Part shown: one piece after another, positions 57,817 through 64,000 of the stretch
Layout of the letters: each line of letters starts with the position of its first letter
Numbering within the stretch: the first letter of the stretch is position 1
Assembly: GCA_947095585.1 (NCBI GenBank)
Contig: OX352761.1
Location: 79,549,267 to 79,613,266 of the forward strand
DNA from: Nephrocerus scutellatus
Lineage: Eukaryota; Arthropoda; Insecta; Diptera; Pipunculidae
Direction: 5' to 3'
Length of the DNA stretch: 64,000 bases
Program-made: the position numbers and the translations under genes
Notes under the pieces: model-generated
Seen by the model: the letters and a program-made list of their open reading frames with translations, nothing else
Database searches by the model: none
Told to the model about the DNA's origin: nothing

Positions 57817-58173
57817 TGTAGGAGACACAGACGGACAGCGGACGGACTTACAACTGCGGACGACAAGGAGCGGACTGACTTACTAACAAATAACAAGTGC
57901 ACCGAACAAACCGAACAAACCGACAAGCCAACAAACAAACCGACAAATGAACAAACTAACGAACACGCGAACGAACGAACAAGCGAACGAACGAACAAAC
58001 GAACGAAAAAAGAGAGGACAGCACACATTTATTATTCATTCCATTTTTGTAATCGCCATTAAGCGATTGTCTTTCAAATACATTGTCTTTTTTTATATTG
58101 ATTCTTAAAATAAAAGTTTGTTAAAAATAAAAGTTTGTTAAAAATAAAAAGGTGTTTTCATGTTAATACTACA
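57817..58173 (+). mobile_element. LTR 3, shared between elements 2 and 3 (357 bp)
   Basis: Same ends and length as LTR 2. Looks identical to LTR 4 by eye. Confidence 0.92.
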
Positions 58174-58177
58174 AATT

Positions 58178-58195
58178 TGGGGGCTCGTCCGAGAT
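58178..58195 (+). promoter_or_regulatory. Primer binding site, tRNA-Pro, element 3
   Basis: Identical to the other copies. Confidence 0.8.
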
Positions 58196-59249
58196 AAAAA
58201 GTTGGGGGAAAGCGACGCATAACTTGTCCTCCACACATGGCATATGGCGCCCGTGGAGCACCACCACAAATTCCTCCAAACAGCACATTGGTTTTTGAAG
58301 TTGAACTTAAGGGTGTAAACTAATGTACAAATCATTTTAAAAATTGTTTTTTGTCCACTCATCAATATTTTTCTAACATCACCAACGAAAAAGAATTACT
58401 CCCGATAAGGAAATAAGTCGAGCAGAAAAGGCGAAAGAGCACAAACGAGAACAAAAAACGATAAAATATTGCGCATTAAAATTCGAAGGAAGAATCTGGA
58501 AGTTGGTTTGCTTGTGCCGAAATTATTCGCAAATTTTAGAAAAAGTTGTACTATGTTGCAAGCTAGTGAAGAAAATCTTTAGTTAAGAGAAGACCAAATC
58601 AGAATAAAAACATGTTTTGTTTACCTAAAGTCACCAGATTTATTTGAAGAGCGAAAAATTTTTAAAATGTTGCGGTGAGATAAAATAATATAATTTTAAA
58701 GTAAACGATTAAAGAGTATTTTATATTTCTAACGAATTATTAGTTTTCGTAGTTGAGTCTCAACATTTTTTTGACCATTGTCATATGTATTTATTTCAAC
58801 ACGAGATCACTGAAAATAATAAAATATAAGTTTTGGTTAAGTATTGTAAGCGAAAAATCAAATTTATTCAATTCATTTTGTAACGGTGTCATGGAATATT
58901 AAACATTTTTTTTTAAAAACAAACGATAAGAGAATATATTTTCGTAGAAATTAACAGTCTTAACATTGTTTGACTCTCCACTTATTAGGAAAAGGCATAT
59001 TAAAAGGAAAGAAAGAATTTAAAAATAATAATTCTTGTATTTTAAAAAGCCGGGTGAAAGTCTTACCCATTATAATTTTTTATTTTTTCCGTAAGCTTTA
59101 ACACTCTGTCTGTACTACATTTTATTATTAAAATTGTCAGATCAATAAAATTTTTTGAATTTAAATTTTAGTAAAATTTAAAATACTATTTAAAAGCAGA
59201 TTCATATATCTAATATATTCATCTATTCATTTATAAAATTTAATAAGAC
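58196..59249 (+). other. Untranslated leader of element 3
   Basis: Like element 2, but reads CATAACTTGTCC where element 2 has CATAACTTTTCC. Confidence 0.75.
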
Positions 59250-59855
59250 ATGGACGCTCAAACCATTTTGTCTATGACGGTACCGACATTAAGGGGGAAG
59301 TTAAGGGAGGAGGGTTTGAGTGACCAAGGACGGAAAATTGAACTTTTAGACAGACTTCTCCAACATTTTGGTCTATTGCGTAATGATGAGGAAGAAGTTG
59401 AAAGCGAAGCTTCGTATGAAGAAGCACAAGCTATTCCGGTCATTAAACAAAACTTCACATTAAAAGACATTGAAGATAGCTTATCGTCTTTTACGGGAAC
59501 TGACACATTAGACATCCATCAGTGGATACAGGAGTTCGAGGAGAATTCCGATACTTTAGGCTGGAACAGTCTCCAAAAGTTCGTATATGCTAAACAATTG
59601 CTCAATGGAGCTGCGAAATTGTTTTTGAGAAGTCAGTCGGGAATTAGAGATTGGGCTTCATTAAAAGCTGCAATTATTGATGAGTTTGGTACCAAATTAT
59701 CTTCCATTGATGTTCATCGTATGCTGCAAGGTCGTCGCAAAAAGAATAATGAGTCTTTTAGAGAATATTTATACACTCTAATGGAAATTGCAAAGCCTAT
59801 TAAGTTAGAAGAAATAAGCTTGTTAGGTTGTATCAATACAACAATCATCTATTGA
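59250..59855 (+). pseudogene. Truncated Gag, element 3
   Basis: Carries the same 155-bp deletion with the same GTA filler as element 2; ends after 201 residues. Confidence 0.9.
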
Positions 59856-62800
59856 ATATACAAGGAAATGCTATAAGTGTGGAGCTACTACACATATAGC
59901 AAAAGATTGTAGTAACAACGAGCGAAAATATAAATGCTTCAAGTGCGGACAATTGGGTCATCGTAGTTTCGAATGTAAACAAGCCGTAGGAAAGCAAATA
60001 AAAATCGAAAGAAATATAGTAAACACTATGACAGATGTGCCTAGAGAGCTCCAGAGCGGACTAATTTTTAAAAAGATCATAGTTGGAGAAACATCGTTTC
60101 AAGCTATGATGGACACGGGTTCCGACCTAAGTTTGTTGCGTCATAGCACATTCAAAAAGTTAAAAGATCTAAGTCTAGGCAATGAAAAAAGACGATTGGT
60201 GGGTATTAAAGAAAGTGAACTCTTTACCATCGGCGATGTACCAACAAATATAAAGGTAGACGGTTTTGATTTCAAGATAACATTTCACGTAACCAAAGAT
60301 AGTGATTTGCGCTATGAAGCTGTATTGGGTAACGATGTCTTTAGGGAGACGGATGTATTATTTACACAAGGCCATGCTGAGTTTAAGTTAAAAGAAGAGC
60401 TAATGGTCGAAAGGAGCTGTTGCGTCAACACGGAAGGGAAAGATACTCTATTTTTTGATGAATTTACATCTCTTTGTTTACAGAACGACTTAGACAAAGT
60501 CGATAAAGTACAACATTTCGACTCATCCCACCTTAGTAAGAATCAATCGGCCGCGTTAACAGCCACGATTCAGAAGTACACGCCTACAACAAATTCTAAG
60601 TCACCGGTTCAAATGAAGATTATCGTCACCGATGACGTACCTGTTTACCAAAGACCTAGGAGAACATCACATGTTGATCAGCAAGCGATTGATGAACAGG
60701 TGAGGACTTGGTTAAAGGAAGGTATAATTCAACCAAGCACGTCTGAATATGCATCTCCTGTAGTCCTGGTGTCGAAAAAAGATGGTACAAAGCGGTTATG
60801 CTGTGATTTCAGAAAATTAAATGAGAAGATATTGCGTGATAATTTTCCAATGGTATTGATGGATGATGTTTTAGATCGATTGCAAGGAGCTAGTGTTTTC
60901 ACAACACTTGATTTGACAAACGGATTTTTCCACGTCCCGGTCGAACCAAATTCCAGACGATACACATCATTCGTAACAAGCAGTGGACAGTTCGAGTTCA
61001 AATTTGTACCCTTTGGTATTTGTAATTCGCCAGCAGTTTTCTGTCGCTACATTTCTGCGATATTTCGTGATCTGGTCCAGCAAGGAGTAATCGTAGTATA
61101 TATGGATGACATAATAATTCCAGCACGTCATGAAGATGAAGGATTTAAAAAGCTTGGAATAGTTTTAGCAAGAGCAGCCGAGCATGGGTTGCGAATCAAA
61201 TGGCAGAAATGTCAGTTTTTAATGAAGAAAATTAATTTCCTCGGCTACATAATAGAAAACGGAGGTGTTAAACCATCAGAAGAAAAAGTAAAAGCGGTTA
61301 AAACGTTTCCTGTACCACGAGACAAAAAGTCTATGCAAAGGTTTCTGGGTTTAACCTCTTACTTTAGACTCATAGAAGGATATGCAGTTATTGCAAAGCC
61401 ATTAAGCGACTTACTTCGAAAGGAAGCCAAATTTAAAATTTCCGAAGAGCAACTATTAGCATTCCAGCAGTTAAAATTAGCACTTGTAAGTGCTCCAGTT
61501 TTAAAACTTTATAATCCAAACGCAGAGACCGAAATTCATGCGGACGCATGCATGCACGGTTACGGTGCAGTCCTTCTCCAGAAAGATGTTGATGATCAAC
61601 AATATCACCCTGTACAATGGATGAGTCGCAAAACGAAGCCTGAAAAAGAAAAATACCATTCGTATGAACTTGAAGTTCTGGCGATCATACAAGCGTTAAA
61701 AAAGTGGCGTATCTATGTTCTCGGTAAGAAATTCAAAATCGTAACTGATTGTAATGCTTTCACATTAACTATGAAGAAAAAGGATATTCCATTAAGAGTA
61801 GAGCGTTGGGCCATGTATCTTCAAGATTTTGATTACACTATTGAACACCGATCTGGAACTAAAATGAAGCATGTTGATGCTTTAAGTCGAATGACATCCA
61901 TGCTACTTGAAGATTCACTTAGTTTTAGACTAAAAGAGGCACAGCAAAGTGATGACTGGGCAAAAACAATCGTCAAAGTGCTAGAAAGCAATAACTACGA
62001 GGATTTCTATTTAGTAAACGGCGTTTTATACAAAGATGCTGTAAAAGAGCTAGTAGTAGTACCACTAACAATGGAAGAAGAAATTATCCGCCTCGCACAT
62101 CGACAAGGACACATGTCTGCAAAGAAAACACAGGATTACATTGAAAAATCATTTTATATTCCTCAGTTAAGTTTGAAAGTAGCCAAAATCGTCAAAAGCT
62201 GCGTTGAATGCCTAATTGTAGACGCGAAAGCTGGTAAAAAGGAAGGCTTACTCTCACCCATAGACAAAGAAGACAGACCACTAATAACCTATCATATAGA
62301 CCACGTAGGCCCAATGGAATTGACGCATAAAAGATATAATCACGTTTTGGTAGTAGTCGACGCTTTCAGCAAATTCGTTTGGCTTTATCCAACTAAAAGC
62401 ACAGATGCTATATCGGTTATAGAAAGGTTAGAAAAACAGGCAGCTATATTTGGAAATCCGAAAAGAATAATTACTGACAGAGGTACAGCATTGACTGCCA
62501 AAGTTTTCGAAGACTATTGTAAACGAGAAAGAATAGATCACTTACTTATTGCAACAGGTGTACCACGTGGAAATGGCCAGGTAGAGCGCATTCATCGTAT
62601 CATCGTACCAATGTTAGCAAAATTATGTCATAATAGTCCAGCAAACTGGTACAAACACATAGATAGAGTTCAACGCATTATAAATAGCACCCCACCAAGA
62701 AGCACCAAGTTTTCACCCTTCAAGGTACTAACTGGAATTGAAATGCGTAATGCAGATGACATAGACGTTCGGAACTTGCTGGAAGACTCGCTGATTAAAG

Positions 62801-62919
62801 AGTTGGATATTGAACGCGAAGATCTTAGAAAACAAGCTAAAGAAAACATCTTAAAGATCCAAGACGAAAATCGCCGTACTTTTAACTCTAAACGTAAGAG
62901 GCAACAACGTATAATCTAG
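59833..62919 (+). CDS. Uninterrupted zinc knuckle-to-integrase Pol frame, element 3
   Basis: Codon 61276-61278 is TCA, so protease, RT, RNase H and integrase form one frame. The first Met is at 59953 (988 residues from there), but it lacks Gag in frame because of the deletion upstream. A 3-bp in-frame deletion near 61369 removes one residue next to the RNase H border (FRRF becomes FRL). The catalytic motifs DTG, YMDD, HADAC, HHCC and DD35E are all present. The frame still ends before the GPY/F module. Confidence 0.92.
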   Translation, partial: SIQQSSIEYTRKCYKCGATTHIAKDCSNNERKYKCFKCGQLGHRSFECKQAVGKQIKIERNIVNTMTDVPRELQSGLIFKKIIVGETSFQAMMDTGSDLSLLRHSTFKKLKDLSLGNEKRRLVGIKESELFTIGDVPTNIKVDGFDFKITFHVTKDSDLRYEAVLGNDVFRETDVLFTQGHAEFKLKEELMVERSCCVNTEGKDTLFFDEFTSLCLQNDLDKVDKVQHFDSSHLSKNQSAALTATIQKYTPTTNSKSPVQMKIIVTDDVPVYQRPRRTSHVDQQAIDEQVRTWLKEGIIQPSTSEYASPVVLVSKKDGTKRLCCDFRKLNEKILRDNFPMVLMDDVLDRLQGASVFTTLDLTNGFFHVPVEPNSRRYTSFVTSSGQFEFKFVPFGICNSPAVFCRYISAIFRDLVQQGVIVVYMDDIIIPARHEDEGFKKLGIVLARAAEHGLRIKWQKCQFLMKKINFLGYIIENGGVKPSEEKVKAVKTFPVPRDKKSMQRFLGLTSYFRLIEGYAVIAKPLSDLLRKEAKFKISEEQLLAFQQLKLALVSAPVLKLYNPNAETEIHADACMHGYGAVLLQKDVDDQQYHPVQWMSRKTKPEKEKYHSYELEVLAIIQALKKWRIYVLGKKFKIVTDCNAFTLTMKKKDIPLRVERWAMYLQDFDYTIEHRSGTKMKHVDALSRMTSMLLEDSLSFRLKEAQQSDDWAKTIVKVLESNNYEDFYLVNGVLYKDAVKELVVVPLTMEEEIIRLAHRQGHMSAKKTQDYIEKSFYIPQLSLKVAKIVKSCVECLIVDAKAGKKEGLLSPIDKEDRPLITYHIDHVGPMELTHKRYNHVLVVVDAFSKFVWLYPTKSTDAISVIERLEKQAAIFGNPKRIITDRGTALTAKVFEDYCKRERIDHLLIATGVPRGNGQVERIHRIIVPMLAKLCHNSPANWYKHIDRVQRIINSTPPRSTKFSPFKVLTGIEMRNADDIDVRNLLEDSLIKELDIEREDLRKQAKENILKIQDENRRTFNSKRKRQQRII

Positions 62920-63129
62920 GTGACTTAGTAGCCATTAAGAGGACTCAGTATGGTCCTGGTTTAAAACTTAAACCGAAATTCTTCGGTCCATATTCAATTC
63001 AGCAGAAGCTACCGCACGGAAGATATGAAGTTATGATCATGGAGGACCTCATAAAACTACTACAGTCGCTGAATACATGAAGGCTTGGAACCATTCGTGC
63101 GGGTCGCACGACGTTGCAGGACGGCCGAA
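62920..63129 (+). pseudogene. Integrase C-terminus out of frame, element 3
   Basis: Same as in elements 1 and 2. Confidence 0.75.
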
Positions 63130-63486
63130 TGTAGGAGACACAGACGGACAGCGGACGGACTTACAACTGCGGACGACAAGGAGCGGACTGACTTACTAAC
63201 AAATAACAAGTGCACCGAACAAACCGAACAAACCGACAAGCCAACAAACAAACCGACAAATGAACAAACTAACGAACACGCGAACGAACGAACAAGCGAA
63301 CGAACGAACAAACGAACGAAAAAAGAGAGGACAGCACACATTTATTATTCATTCCATTTTTGTAATCGCCATTAAGCGATTGTCTTTCAAATACATTGTC
63401 TTTTTTTATATTGATTCTTAAAATAAAAGTTTGTTAAAAATAAAAGTTTGTTAAAAATAAAAAGGTGTTTTCATGTTAATACTACA
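63130..63486 (+). mobile_element. LTR 4, shared between element 3 and the next copy (357 bp)
   Basis: TGTAG...CTACA ends. Followed by another primer site and leader, so the array goes on past the window. Confidence 0.92.
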
Positions 63487-63490
63487 AATT

Positions 63491-63508
63491 TGGGGGCTCG
63501 TCCGAGAT
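63491..63508 (+). promoter_or_regulatory. Primer binding site, tRNA-Pro, element 4
   Basis: Identical to the other copies. Confidence 0.8.
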
Positions 63509-64000
63509 AAAAAGTTGGGGGAAAGCGACGCATAACTTGTCCTCCACACATGGCATATGGCGCCCGTGGAGCACCACCACAAATTCCTCCAAACAGCACA
63601 TTGGTTTTTGAAGTTGAACTTAAGGGTGTAAACTAATGTACAAATCATTTTAAAAATTGTTTTTTGTCCACTCATCAATATTTTTCTAACATCACCAACG
63701 AAAAAGAATTACTCCCGATAAGGAAATAAGTCGAGCAGAAAAGGCGAAAGAGCACAAACGAGAACAAAAAACGATAAAATATTGCGCATTAAAATTCGAA
63801 GGAAGAATCTGGAAGTTGGTTTGCTTGTGCCGAAATTATTCGCAAATTTTAGAAAAAGTTGTACTATGTTGCAAGCTAGTGAAGAAAATCTTTAGTTAAG
63901 AGAAGACCAAATCAGAATAAAAACATGTTTTGTTTACCTAAAGTCACCAGATTTATTTGAAGAGCGAAAAATTTTTAAAATGTTGCGGTGAGATAAAATA
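63509..64000 (+). other. Leader of a fourth element, cut by window end
   Basis: First about 0.5 kb of the leader, of the element 2/3 type (TTTGTCCACTC). Confidence 0.8.

Overview
The window is a repeat-dominated, heterochromatin-like eukaryotic segment, most likely from an insect or other arthropod. I infer this from the element mix: a Ty3/gypsy LTR array, BEL/Pao and copia relics, two APE-type LINE relics, a BED-type hAT relic, MITE-like elements and very short intron-like spacers. I recognise no single-copy host gene. The only long ORFs that are clearly real coding belong to retrotransposons.

Region 1 (1 to about 27.76 kb) is an A-rich satellite built on an 8-bp register. Octamers such as AAAATAAT, AAAATGAA and AAGATAAC form 24-bp triplets. 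Three recurring, more complex blocks are embedded in it, here called alpha (about 300-370 bp), beta (about 850 bp) and gamma (about 265 bp). Alpha-beta-gamma-gamma units (B units) and alpha-gamma-gamma units (A units, lacking beta) form a higher-order order A-B-B'-A'-B'' between 4.7 and 15.7 kb. Alpha plus beta carries four consecutive intron-like segments of about 62-81 nt with GTAAGT/GTGAGT donors and AG acceptors, and no frame stays open. This suggests a repeated, spliced, non-coding transcription unit. A 568-bp hAT-like MITE with an 8-bp target duplication sits exactly at the first donor in one copy. A non-satellite island lies at 0.9-1.77 kb.

Region 2 (27.76-31.6 kb) holds a diverged beta relative that keeps a donor/acceptor pair, a candidate hammerhead ribozyme on the minus strand (28494-28538), three tandem 191-bp repeats, and two outlying gamma copies with a last patch of satellite.

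Region 3 (31.6-47.0 kb) is a graveyard of transposons. In order it holds: unrecognised degenerate sequence split by a 2009-bp hAT element with TSD GTCTAGAG; a copia pol relic; a BEL/Pao pol relic broken by a 5'-truncated LINE; a 978-bp inverted-repeat element; a BEL/Pao gag relic on the minus strand; and a second LINE on the minus strand with a PHD-like ORF1.

Region 4 (47.0 kb to the window end) is a head-to-tail array of one Ty3/gypsy element in which neighbouring internal regions share a single LTR: LTR, internal 1, LTR, internal 2, LTR, internal 3, LTR, start of internal 4. LTRs are 357 bp (375 bp in the first) with TGTAG...CTACA ends, and the primer site matches tRNA-Pro. Gag and Pol share one frame, with a SAP-like N-terminus, two CCHC knuckles, a DTG protease, a YMDD reverse transcriptase, RNase H and a DD35E integrase. 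Copies share inactivating lesions in a pattern that fits amplification and exchange at the DNA level.
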